NCBI RefSeq assembly: GCF_003369915.1
Contig: NC_046676.1
Span: forward strand, 22,116,001 to 22,180,000
Length of the DNA stretch: 64,000 nt
Origin: Drosophila miranda
Taxonomy: Eukaryota > Arthropoda > Insecta > Diptera > Drosophilidae
Direction: 5' to 3'
Shown: positions 20,656 through 31,500 of the stretch, piece after piece
Position numbering within the stretch: position 1 is the stretch's first letter
Layout: every line of letters begins with the position of its first letter
Position numbers and translations under genes: made by a program
Notes under the pieces: generated by a model
Told to the model about the DNA's origin: nothing
Database searches by the model: none
Seen by the model: the letters and a program-made list of their open reading frames with translations, nothing else

Positions 20656-21879
20656 ATGGCGCTTTGGCGCTTGTTCCGCCTGAGCAACCGGTACATCAGT
20701 CTGCACGCTCTGCTCCTGCTGCGGTTCTATCTGGCGCAGTTCTACTATCTGGGGCTCATGAGGGTACGCTATGAGGCTGCCAACAGCTCGGTGCACCTGA
20801 CGCCCTATAGTGTAACCATAGCACGGATGCTGGGGCTGTTCTTCGCCTACTTCTTGAGCCTGGCCCTGCTGCACCCATACGTCCTCCTCCTGCACATCCA
20901 GCTGTTCGTGTTTGCCTGCTGCTTGCTGGTGCAGCCTCGGAGGGTGTACGAGGAGCGAATCCGGCTGATCAACTGCTTCCTGCGGCTCGCTCCGGAGCTG
21001 TACCGCAGATGTCGTTGCAAGCTGCGGCTGTCCTGGATGCTGGTGCTGCAGTTGGTCTTCAGGCTGCTCACCTTCAAGATGTACTTCGAGACCTTCATGC
21101 TGTCCAAGGACGCCACCTGGAAGCTGTTCTTCATGGCCGTGTTCGTGGTGCCCGTCTCGATGGCCATTTGGGTGATGGACATGACCTCCCATCTGGTGAG
21201 CATTGCACTCACGATTCTGACAAAATCCTTTGAGCTGATGAACGACGAGCTGGCCTCCATCGCCGAGAAGCTCCCCGTGGGGACACTCAAGGGCGATCAC
21301 AGGGCGGTGCAGAGGCTCCAGCGCCGCCTACGTTCTCTTCAGCGTCTACACCGTACCTATGCGAAGCTCACACAGGAGCTGCTCGACTGCATCACTCCAC
21401 AACTGGTGCTGATCATCGTCTACAACCTCAGCATGATCTACTCGCTCTCCTATGTCCAGTGGCGGCGCATCTTCCAGATCGCCCTCTTGGCCAACAATCT
21501 GCGCCAGCTCATGCACTCCCTGGCCGCCCTGGTGGCTGCCGCCGCTGCCCCACAGGACACTTGCTGGTTGCAGGTGGCTCGCCTGCTGCAGTTCGACGAG
21601 ATCCTCGCCACCCACGGCTGGCTGGAGAGGAGACGCTATCGCTGGCGGCTTCAGGACGGCGACAGTTGTAGCCAGAGCGTGAGACGTTGCCTCCTGCAGC
21701 CCGGCCTCCAGGTTCTGGGCCTGGTCACGCCCAACCGGCAGCTCTTCTTCCGCCTGGCCTTCGCCTACTGCAGCTTCCTACATCTGCACTACATGTGGAA
21801 GAAGTCGGCGGTGGTGTCCGAGCAGGACATAACGATTGACGTCGAGATTACCCATCCAAAAGGGAGGGCTTTCAAGTAA
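20656..21879 (+). CDS. gustatory receptor-like 7-TM protein (7tm_7 family), intronless
   Basis: Insect Gr family ligand-gated channel expected in the dendritic membrane of chemosensory neurons. It is 407 aa in one exon from ATG 20656. Hydrophobic helices are visible at about residues 20-37, 54-80, 82-95, 131-150, 165-195, 250-275 and 360-385. Arg/Leu-rich cytoplasmic loops, including RLQRRLRSLQRLHRTYAKL before a long helix, have the usual Gr layout. The C-terminal region LQVLGLVTPNRQLFFRLAFAY aligns with the Gr signature, but the usual TYxxxLxQF end is degraded to AYCSFLHLHYMW and followed by about 25 extra hydrophilic residues. It could be a Gr93/Gr94-type receptor; I cannot confirm orthology. 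Codon use is strongly G/C-ending, unlike the flanks. Confidence 0.75.
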   Translation: MALWRLFRLSNRYISLHALLLLRFYLAQFYYLGLMRVRYEAANSSVHLTPYSVTIARMLGLFFAYFLSLALLHPYVLLLHIQLFVFACCLLVQPRRVYEERIRLINCFLRLAPELYRRCRCKLRLSWMLVLQLVFRLLTFKMYFETFMLSKDATWKLFFMAVFVVPVSMAIWVMDMTSHLVSIALTILTKSFELMNDELASIAEKLPVGTLKGDHRAVQRLQRRLRSLQRLHRTYAKLTQELLDCITPQLVLIIVYNLSMIYSLSYVQWRRIFQIALLANNLRQLMHSLAALVAAAAAPQDTCWLQVARLLQFDEILATHGWLERRRYRWRLQDGDSCSQSVRRCLLQPGLQVLGLVTPNRQLFFRLAFAYCSFLHLHYMWKKSAVVSEQDITIDVEITHPKGRAFK

Positions 21880-21956
21880 TTTTTTTTTTAAGTAAGACTA
21901 ATGTGTTGTGGTTACTGTTTGTAAAATACACTGAACTTTAAAATGATATGAGAATT

Positions 21957-22211
21957 TTAGCTGGATTTCGGTGGACGGTGCTCTTCGGCCAGAAAAAATT
22001 CACGTGGAGCCTTATTGAAGTGTTCGTTTTGGAGTACATACTGCTCTCCACCTAATACAATGTGCATTCCAAAATTCTTCCGCTGATAGGGATATGTGAA
22101 ACCTTTCGAAATTATGTTTTGCCTTCCCTCCTCCCCATCGCTGGGCCATTTCTCATATGGTTTGATTAACTTTAGCAGGAAACTCTCTGGCAGCTTTAAG
22201 ACATTTATCAT
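21957..22211 (-). CDS. candidate 84-codon small protein, unknown function
   Basis: An uninterrupted minus-strand ORF lies tail to tail with the receptor-like gene, 77 bp beyond its stop. Its composition is protein-like (balanced charge; segments such as GMHIVLGGEQYVLQNEHF and REFFLAEEHRPP), without low complexity, signal peptide or membrane segment. No family was recognised. The open frame does not extend upstream of the ATG usefully, although an adjacent open frame (22235-22573, same strand, ended by its own stop) precedes it. It could be a real small gene, the last exon of a spliced gene, or a remnant. Confidence 0.4.
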   Translation of the reverse strand: MINVLKLPESFLLKLIKPYEKWPSDGEEGRQNIISKGFTYPYQRKNFGMHIVLGGEQYVLQNEHFNKAPREFFLAEEHRPPKSS

Positions 22212-24669
22212 GTATTTATTGCACTCTCCAGAAATTATTTGTTCAATGTAACACGCACTTTACAAGGACGAGCCGGGGAAGGCCAGGACCTTATTCCTCT
22301 CGTTCTTTGGGTGATTGTACATAATTTATGCATTCGCCAGTGCTGTAACATGCGCAAAAATAGCAGAGGAGCATTCTTCCGCCACCCCAGAGTCTGTCTT
22401 CCTGCTGATATATGTAATTGCATGGCTGGCCGAGCACTTGAGGTGCCAGTAAGTGTAGGTCCTGGGTCCTGCCTGGGCCCCCTACCAATCCTCACACATG
22501 CCTTTTCCTTCCGTTGGGCGGTGGGACCCTCATCTCCAGACGGAGGGGATGCGGGGGCGGAACCATAAATCATTTTTAAAACATTACCTCAACGAATACG
22601 AATAAGTAGAAATATTTTATGTATACAATTTTGCACCTTCTAAAATGGCAAGAGATTTATAGAGGACTTCTCCTGGGGATTTGCGCACCCCCATTGGAGC
22701 CAGTCCTGAAGAGGTGTCCCACCAGAGTTGATTACACTTCCCCTGTTCCCTGCTCCCAGTTCCCAGTTCCTGGGAAACTGCTTTCTCCATAGATTTATGT
22801 GAATTTTTGGCCTTTTCTTTTGGGGCATAAAATCTCGCTTATTCGTTGCACTCTCTGCCTTTGTCATATATCGTACATATACATATGCACACATACATAC
22901 ATATGTATATAAACATTGAAAATCAATTAAAATTTTTGGGCAAACATGAAATTGAATTTTGTATAAAGAACAGCACCAAAAATAAAGGAATTTAAAGAAA
23001 TTTTAATTGAATGAACTCGGTGATAAAATAAAACATTCTATTGGGGCTTAAAGTGGGACTTTGATTCGAGTTGAAAGTTTCCGTTTGCTCCAGCGAACTT
23101 TAACCTCTCTTCCAGCTATCTTTGATCTCCTTGGGGTTGTCGGTTGCGACTTCACTCCTTGGGGTTCATTCAGAACAACAGGAGACAAAAGATTGTGTGA
23201 CAACTGGGGGAAAAGTTTGCCATAAGGGATAAGGGAGTGGTGGATACTGTACTCCTTGCCATCACACTTGTTGTTGCTGCCGTCTTTGTGGCTTGGAGAG
23301 TTTGGATTTTGCTGAAAAGCCAATAATTTGCTTTTGCCCAGCCTGAAACACAATGTGAGTTATGCCGACCACGGAATTAAGTCGCTGGCGGGAGACATCA
23401 GAGGCAGCCTAGCCCCTGGCCAAGGGCCCTTTGTGTAAATCTCTTTAATTTATTAGATTTCATTAGACATTTCGGCGTTGAGTCTGGCCGCAGGGCGGGC
23501 TATTGGGGTAGCCAAAGCAGCAAAATTTGTATATTAACAAGCTCCCAAACATGACTTTTCTTGCTTTGGCCATAAAAAGTAATAATGTGGCCGTAAAGGA
23601 GGCCAGGACAGAAAGGCCCAAAAGGAGAACGGAAACGAAAGGAAAGGACACGCAAAAAGAAAGAAGGATACATAAAAGCATAGCATACTTTTCTGCCATG
23701 GACCCTTTGTCTTAGTTTCTTAGTCTTTGTGTCCAGGTGGGTGTGTGCTGCTGTCAAATCAAATTAGTTTCGACGGTTGCTGCCCCAGAGGTTTCAAGAG
23801 GGGGCACCAATGTCACCGACGTGGCTCTGCAAACATTTAATTTTGATTGAATTGGGAAAAAATTGGGAAATTGAAAAAATTCGGGGGAAAATGTGATTGC
23901 CCAAATGATATTCTATTAAATACGAGAGAATTTCACCTATAACTATTCCATATATTCCAGTAATTACTTCCCAAATTATTTATCAGTTTAAATAAAAACA
24001 AATTGCTTTAAAAACACATGATAATTCTTATTTATTCATGCAAAGAGCGATAAAAGTGTACCCCATATATAATTCAAGCGCATCCCTGCCATATATTTTG
24101 CTGTGGAACCAAACCCTTGATGCAGACACAGACACAAATACATATATAATTTAGGATCACTTCAAATAAATTACACACTCAACAATGTCACACACACACA
24201 CACACATACACACAAACACGTACACAATCACACACCGGAGAAGGAGAGAAAGAAAAGGCAACAACGTTGTAATCAACAAAATTACACTAAAATACAGACA
24301 GAGAGAGAGAGAAAGGAGAAAGGAGTAAAAAAAAGGAAATACATTTGACACGAATGCGTCGACGAGGATGACACAATAGCGGCATCGACCCCAGCCCTCA
24401 CCTCTTCCGAACTCTTTGCCCCAAACCTCATTCCTCATTCCTCATCACTCTTCACTCGACCCCCTATCCCCGACTCTTCAAAGCTCTTCAACCAACCAAA
24501 GCCAAAGTAAAACATGGCGGAAAGCCAGGATGCACGTGCCGAACCTTTAGCTACCCTTGGAGATCGGTCGTTCCTCTGGATATTTTCAATAAAATTTATC
24601 ATCACATTGGCCTTGAGTCAGTTCAAACTCTTGGAAAAAATGGTATACGGGTTTGTTTTATGGATTTCG
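22212..24669. other. intergenic region before the Mst-type gene
   Basis: About 2.5 kb. A GC-richer segment at 22240-22560 is open on both strands but has no recognisable product. The remainder is AT-rich with a TACATATG cluster (22870-22910), a CA-repeat (24189-24220) and an AG-rich run (24298-24335). Nothing else is supported. Confidence 0.5.
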
Positions 24670-24675
24670 TCAGTC
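24670..24675 (+). promoter_or_regulatory. initiator (TCAGTC) of the Mst-type gene
   Basis: TCAGTC fits the fly Inr TCAGTY. Taking its A (24672) as +1 puts the translational control element at exactly +28, the position known for the Mst(3)CGP genes. This agreement is the main support. Confidence 0.65.
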
Positions 24676-24698
24676 CCAAGCCAGGAGCAGTAGAGTGA

Positions 24699-24710
24699 AC
24701 ATCAAAATTT
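24699..24710 (+). promoter_or_regulatory. translational control element (TCE) in the 5' UTR
   Basis: Perfect ACATCAAAATTT. In the Drosophila Mst(3)CGP genes (Mst87F, Mst84Da-d, Mst98Ca/b) this 12-mer near +28 holds the mRNA untranslated until late spermatid elongation. Its presence ties the downstream Cys-rich ORF to that family. Confidence 0.85.
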
Positions 24711-24751
24711 CTTGTTTAATTTTCAGTTTTTCGTTTGGATTCCAGTTAAAA

Positions 24752-24808
24752 GGTGAACAAAAATTTGTGAAAAATATTTGGAAAAACAATTGTGTCATTT
24801 TTTTTTAG
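24752..24808 (+). other. possible 5' UTR intron of the Mst-type gene
   Basis: AAAAG|GTGAAC is followed about 57 bases later by a T9 tract ending in TTTAG|AAC, with an A-rich interior. Such a short intron is possible but the donor is weak; the TCE and ATG are unaffected either way. Confidence 0.3.
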
Positions 24809-24824
24809 AACTTTAAGGATCAAA

Positions 24825-25013
24825 ATGTGCTGTGGACCTTGTGGACCGTGCTGCGGAGGCTGCTACAGCCCTTGCTGTAGCCCATGCTGCGGCCCCTGTG
24901 GTCCTTGTGGCCCCTGCGGCCCTTGTGGCTCCTGTTGCAGTCCCTGCTGTGGACCGTGCTGTGGGCCCTGTTGCGGCGGTGGATGCTGCAGCAGCTGTGG
25001 ACCATCCTGCTGA
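24825..25013 (+). CDS. Mst84D/Mst87F-type Cys-Gly-Pro sperm tail protein
   Basis: A 62-aa protein made almost wholly of CGPC, CCGPC and CCSPC repeats starting [12 protein letters not shown] and ending CGPSC. This is the Mst(3)CGP family: small structural proteins of the sperm tail, possibly cross-linked through their many cysteines, made late in spermatid elongation. The start ATG lies in AAAATGTG, with an in-frame stop (TAG) upstream in the T-tract. The 5' UTR carries a perfect TCE at +28 from an Inr. An AATAAA at 25135-25140 gives a short 3' UTR. Single exon in the coding part. It stands alone here rather than in a cluster like Mst84D. Confidence 0.92.
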   Translation: MCCGPCGPCCGGCYSPCCSPCCGPCGPCGPCGPCGSCCSPCCGPCCGPCCGGGCCSSCGPSC

Positions 25014-25134
25014 GGGATCATCGCGAGGCTCATCACAGCTATAGCCAACGTCCGTCGAATCCAAAAGGAAAACTGAATGTTACCTTCTAAATATCTTTGC
25101 TGACTTATTCGACTTGAAAACAAGATCAAGTCGT

Positions 25135-25140
25135 AATAAA
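25135..25140 (+). terminator. poly(A) signal of the Mst-type gene
   Basis: AATAAA 122 bp after the stop codon, the only canonical signal in the expected range. Confidence 0.6.
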
Positions 25141-25465
25141 GCTGGAATCGGGACGGACTTGATGGGATTTTTCTATGTGGGAGTGCGTGGTGGTTACATT
25201 ATCATTATCAGTCATTCTTTGGCAGTGTCAAACCAAAAATTTCCGACAAGAAATTTATGAAGCTACATATTTCTAGTCTGACAGAACTCTTCAAGCCTAC
25301 AAGATCGAGTAGGGTTTTCTATGTTTGAAAGGTTTTTCTGGAACAGTGAGATTGTTTCGTCATGGCTATGTCGATCTGGCTGCTAGTTCTGATCAAGAGC
25401 TAGTATCGGAACTGGTTTCAAACACCTGATCAAAATCGTAATAGCCCTTGCTAGGGTATCGCAAA

Positions 25466-25549
25466 ATGGCACAGCGCTCGAAGCCAAACAATGTAAAGTT
25501 GCTGCCAGGACATGACAAGGCGAGCAAGTGGCAAACCAGACTCCTGAAG
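25466..25549 (+). CDS. possible first coding exon (MAQRSKPN...), low support
   Basis: ATG in the excellent context GCAAAATGGC begins 28 charged, non-repetitive codons (MAQRSKPNNVKLLPGHD...) ending AAG|GTGTATG, a usable donor. Past the donor the frame turns into TGTGTC repeat and soon stops. A short uORF (ATG at 25363) lies upstream. No following exon was identified; the opposite strand is open as well. Confidence 0.22.
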
Positions 25550-28500
25550 GTGTATGTGTGTCTGTTCTGTGTCTGTATCTGTATGTAGGTGCGACTCTCG
25601 CCGTGTGTAGGTGAGCGTGTGCCAGTGTGTATGGGTTCTCTGTCGTGTGCGACACTTTGTAACATATTTTTTCCCATTTTTTTTCACGCGAGCCCCTCTT
25701 CTGTGCGAGTGTTTGCCTCTTTTTCGGCGTCACTCGTCAGTGTCTCGTCCTGTTCCGCTCTACCCCGTATGGATGGTGGTTTGTGTGTAACAGTGTTTTT
25801 CTCACGCAACGCGACACTCCCCAAACCCCCCACACAGACACACACCTGTGCCACCCACCGCGCGCGTATCAATCAGTTAAAAAAATTTAACGCTGCCAAA
25901 GGTTGAGAGGAAGGTTCCCATAGGGCGCTGTCATGGTGGCCAGGGTTGCTCCTGTTCCTGTTTCCGGTTACCCTCCATTGTTGTTGTAATTTTTATGGGT
26001 TCATTTATAACATTTATTTTGTTTTTTTACGATCTGAATTGTCTTTTGTTGCTTTATTATTATGTCTCACTCCGGCCTTTTACGAGAGCCTTCCACGCTA
26101 GCAGGCAACAAAAAAAGAAGGAAAAACCTTGGAAAGCTGTAAACGAAAACCAAATTGCCAGGCCAGGTAATGACGTTTTAAGTGTTCCACTGCGCGACGG
26201 TGCAGGGCGGCGGTAGAGTGTTCAGAAGTGTGCCTAAACTGCTCGGGACAGCCTATGTTAGCTGTTCTGGCGGTTACAAAAGTCCATAACGTGGTGCAGG
26301 TGACTCGTTTTGCATTGAATTTGATTAGCTAATGGAATTTGCCTTAAAGACACTCTTTAGCATACATTTGTTCATGATTTTTTGTTGAATTTGTTGACAT
26401 ATTCAATCCAGGAAAACTTCATGTTCATGATTCCCAGTAAGATGACAACGCACCTCGTTATTTACTGTAAACTAAAACTACTCAAAATGCCTTTAAGCGC
26501 ATTTTCCTGCAGGAGATCTTGGTCTAATGCATTTCAACAATCTGCTCACATTTCGCCAGCCAGTTTTAAGGGAATGGGCCCATCCTATCAGGCCTTAACT
26601 GTATTATTCATGCACGTTCGGACAATAGAAGCCCAGCACTCTGACACTCCACTCCTCCGGGTGGCATTTCACACCCCTGGAGGCACTTTAGAAAATGAAC
26701 CAAATGCTGGGCGGCAAAAATGCAGAAAAATCGCCAGCAAAGCAAAGTATTTTATAATAACTTTTCAACAATAGAACGAACGCTTTGTTTTCATTTTGAT
26801 TACAATTTTTTTTTTTCTCTTTGTGGGTGTATTATAGCACTATATATTTGTGTGTGTATATATATTGTGCATAGATAAAATGAAGAGGAAGAAGGAGAAA
26901 AGAGAGCAACAGAAGGAGGAGAAGGAGGAGAAACCTAGTTATAAAACAAATTATGCATTATTAAAAATACAACAGACGGAAGAAAGGAATGGAAAGAAAC
27001 GATAATGGCAGCAGCATCGGCATCCGCAGCAGGACGAAAATGAGATGACGATGGAGAGCTGGCAATGAAGCCGCAAAAACTTGGCACAGACAACAGAAAA
27101 TATATATACATATATATAGGAAAATAGGCGACTGCGAAGAATGCCAGCGGAATGCTAAATTTTATAAATAGAGAACAGAACAACAGTGAGACGGGGGCCA
27201 GAGGAGGCCAGAGCAAGAGCCGAGAGAAAAGAGATTGAAGTGCCAGCAAATTTATGGAATACGAGCGTTTCCTATTTATCCTATTTTCCTCTTTTCCTCT
27301 TTTGTTGATTTACTTTTGCTCTGCGCAAATTGAATCAAATATAGAGGCAGGGCAGGCGCTGAAGGATCCAGCGGAGACGGCAAAAGGCTGTCAAGGTTTG
27401 GGGGTTCTACAGTCGAAAGGCAAACCTAGTTTTGTTCCTGCGACAATTTGCCGACTAGTTTCCTTGCTGCAGCTAAAAATCGGAATCTGAATGTGAATCT
27501 GACAAGCAGCCAAATATATTTTATTATATCTAGCATTCAAGGAGTTGCAGAGCTAGAGGCAGAGGCAGGGGCAGGGGCAGGGGAGGCCGACCGACAATGA
27601 GCATAGCATAGCAGAAAAGCAGAGTTGAGCATCAGAATCTGAATCTGAATCAGTGAATGTCAAACAAACTTTAATAAGTTTAGTTAACAGAGAGTCAACT
27701 GAGAACTTGAGCCAAGAAGCGAGCACTTGGAAAGGGACTAAGAGCAAGGAGAACTTTGTGGGTAAGGAAAGGGAACGGGAATGGAGGGGAGTTGGAAGCA
27801 GGGTAGGCATATGATTAGGACGGGAAGGAACTAGAAGGAGCAGTAATAGACCTTTAAAAGAGAGGAGTATCGTAGAACTATCTCCAGAAGTACCACCATA
27901 TATTTGATTACTTTAATGAACGGTTATTGTTTATGTTTCATTTCGAAGCTTTAATTCTATTTTCCCTGTATTTACACGCATTTGTGTGAAATGTATTTGC
28001 TAATTTTCCCGTATTACACGTTATTCTGGCAATATTGCCCGCATAAAATGTGCGAATGTGCTTGCCCCCATTCCCGGGGCACTTCTCCGCTTTAAACAAC
28101 CTCGCTCTCACACTCTTTTCCCTTTCTGCCTTGCTCTCCTTTCGTTTCACTTCCATCTGTGTTGCACAAACAACAGCCCGAATCGTTATATGCGGCTGTT
28201 AAATGTTAATTCTCGTTTAGCGTTGCACGCGGCGTATACGTAATTTTGTGCAAACTGATTTTTAGTTGTCCAACTGCGTGGCTCGCTGTCCGGACTGCAA
28301 GCTGCAGCTGTTGCACCGCACACATGCACACATGCACACACGCACACCCACACATACACATATACGTATACCCCAACATGCACACAGTGCTGAGCGACCG
28401 CATTTTGAAGCGAGTTGATTTTACAGTTCATTCAGCATGTTGACCAAAATTGGCGCGGTTTTAATGCTTCCCTCTCTCGCACTCTCCCTCGCAACCTGGT

Positions 28501-31500
28501 TCCCTCTCGCCCACTTTGATATGAAATAAGTTTTGGTTGCTATTTTCGTTCTTCTTCATTTTGGCATTTTGTATTTTCGCTTAGCCCTGGAACCCGCGAA
28601 CACCGAGTGCCAGAACAATGTGCGGACTATTAGCCAAAATGTTAAATGACACGTTGAATGCAACGATTTGTTGTTGTGTTTTTAAGGGTAGTGGCAGAAG
28701 CGAGGTTCAGTGTGTGCCGCATTGTGTGTGCGAGTGTGTGTGTGTCAGAACTATTTTAGTTTTTGCGGTTTTTCGAGTACATGATTGCGTTTTTAACTGT
28801 GTTTCTATGGATTGTTTTCAGTGCTTTCGACTGGTTTTGCCCCGCTCTGTAATCGATTTCAGGTTTACTTTGAGTAAATATTCAATTAATTTGAGTGCAT
28901 TCTGGAGCAAACGCTTCCAAATAGCCTTTCCTCCAATTCCAATATTCCATCACAAATCTTTAACGAATTTCTTTTCAAACTCTCGCCTTTCGAAATTAAA
29001 TAGAATTTATCATGGGGCTGCCCAGGAGCGTTGTCAAGAAGAAGCTGCAATTGTTGTTTGGAGCTGCAACCAGAGATTGGGCTGGAGCTGTAGCTGTAAG
29101 TGAAACACAAGCAGCCAAGCAGCTGGTCCTAGACCTGCAACCGGGGCCAAATGGATTATTAAATTTTCATGCTTCAGCTTGACTGGTAATCCAGGGAAAC
29201 AAACGAAAATTGAAGTGCAACTGGCAGCAGGAGCTGAGAAAATTGAATGATTCCGGGGATTTGGATTGGGGTCGGGGCTCCAGCCAATCTACAGCACATG
29301 TCCTGGGAGGACAACAGATTTGCTGCTGCTTATTATGATCTCTCTGTCTCTCCGTCTCTCCGTCTGGCTGTCCGGGAGTGTGGTGGGGTTTAGTTCTGTG
29401 TTTTCCTGTAGGGTGACAATCTATGTAGGATTCCGACTCATTTGAGCCCCAGCGCACGGGCACGTTGCCAAGGGTTTCGGTTCTGGGTGTAAATTTCAAT
29501 TTGACTGCCACGGCGAGACTTGCAACATAAATCATACTTAGCGTTCTGGTTGCTACTGCTGCCGCTACTGTTGCTGTGGCTGTTTATCCTTTATTCTTGC
29601 CACAAGCTCATTTGTTGGCAACTGTTTTTGGCCTTTGCATTGTGCACATTGCATTTTCCCGTTTAGTCACGCGCCAAAGTCAAAGTTTTTCCCCTGCTCC
29701 ACCGATGAATTATGGAGGTGTTGCTCGGGTGGTTTTCCCTCTATGAGCTTAGCATTTTATTTCCATTTCCCTCGTTAAATGATGATGGATGATGATGGCA
29801 ATTGCCCAACAAAGAGTACACACAGATAACTTAATTGCTCCGAAATGGGACGTAGCCCAAATGCCCAAGGTTATGGACCTGCAATTGTCATTTTCGCATC
29901 ACTGATAAGTTAATCCGGGCATGGACCTGCTCCCTGCTCCGCCCCCTGCTTGGCTCCGAAGCGTCCCTTCTCTGACTTCTGGTTATGGCCATTAGCCGGG
30001 GCCAAATGGTGTTTTCACGGCAATGGCCAATGGGTTCCTGCTCCTGTGGCACATATGGCAATTAAAGAAGGTGCAGAGATCATCTGGCTCTGCTGGAAAG
30101 GTCGTTCGGGTTATCTCTTGCGAGCTTTGACAGCATTTGAAGTAGAATCGTCTCTGTCTGTCAACAATCCATTCTGGATCCTTTTTCCACTGTTTTCCCA
30201 AACTCTTTTGTTGCCATTAACAACCCTTTCAAGTGCCATAAATAGTTTGACAAGGAAACTAGATTCTGCTTGCGCCCTGAGTGGTGGGTCCTGCTCCACA
30301 AGTATCCAACAGGACTCCGGCACGTTCCAGGACTCGAGGCACATCTGTTCCCAGTCGCGAGTACTCTTTTACACTTTCTCTCCTTCACTCTCTCTTCTTT
30401 TAAATGGGGAAAATGAAGTAAGTAAGACAACACAAAAGCTGCTTATGTGTTTATGTACATACGACTATGTATGTGTGTGTGTGTGTAATGGCGATGGCTG
30501 CCTGCGTGGCAGACTATGCCACACTTTTCTTTCGTTCAGCTAGCAGCTGTTTCTAAGGCTACTTAAACGGTGCCAGGAGAGTGTCGTCGCTCTTTCTCCC
30601 TTCGTCTATCTCGCTGTCTCTTTTTGTGTGAGTAGTGAATTATAGTAGCGTTTTTAGCCAACGTTTAGATGCTTTTAATAGCCTCCAAGCAAACACACAC
30701 ACACACACACTCTCATACAAAGCATACACACATACATATATAATAGCATAAGACGACCACGTGGTTGTTATCATCCTCACTCTGTCTTGCAGGCACTCTG
30801 TTCCTTTCTTTCTGTCTTTGGACCTCTCGTTCTTTCGCCAGCACTCCCTCTCCTTCTCTGCGGCTCCAGACATTTCTTTAATTATCCAATTACAATGGCA
30901 GAAAAGAGGGAAAGAGCCAAGAGAGGCAAAAACCTCTGCTTGCTGTCACTTTATACCTTCTCTTCTCTCTCCTATCTGTTGTTCTACATTCCTTGGGAGC
31001 GTTCCTCTTCAAGTCACTTCTTATACTCTCGAAGAGGATATTCTGATTTGGAATAGAGGCGTTAATAGAAGTGATCGCTCGAAAACAAGTCTTTTTCTTA
31101 AGTTAATCAAAGCTAACTTTACAAACTTGAACTCCACAACTCCTGCGAGGTAGATAATATTCGGATCACTGGATCTAAGGGTATTTAAAGCTTCGTCTTT
31201 GAAAGCTAACCCTGGGCCACCCCTCTTCCCTGTTCCTGGCTGGATTTTTATAAGCTTATTTAGTCCGGCGATTCTACTTCCACTCAAGTGTTTTCATTTC
31301 CTTTGGCTTCCTTGTGGAGCTCGTGCTTCTTCTTTTGCTTATTATCGGCTAACGGTAAGTTAAGCTGCTTTCAATAACTGTTAAGTCGAGGCTGCAATCT
31401 CGCCCCTGGGGAATAATTCCTCTGTTCTCCATTGCCACAGCTTCTCAGGCTAATCAAAATCAAATTAGTTTTTTAAAATCATCATCAACAGCAGAAGATG

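Noticed and set aside
29012..29182. 56-codon ORF starting MGLPRSVVKKK with an internal GTAAGTG donor
   Set aside because: Built largely from GGAGCTG-type simple sequence common in fly non-coding DNA; no promoter, homology or second exon.
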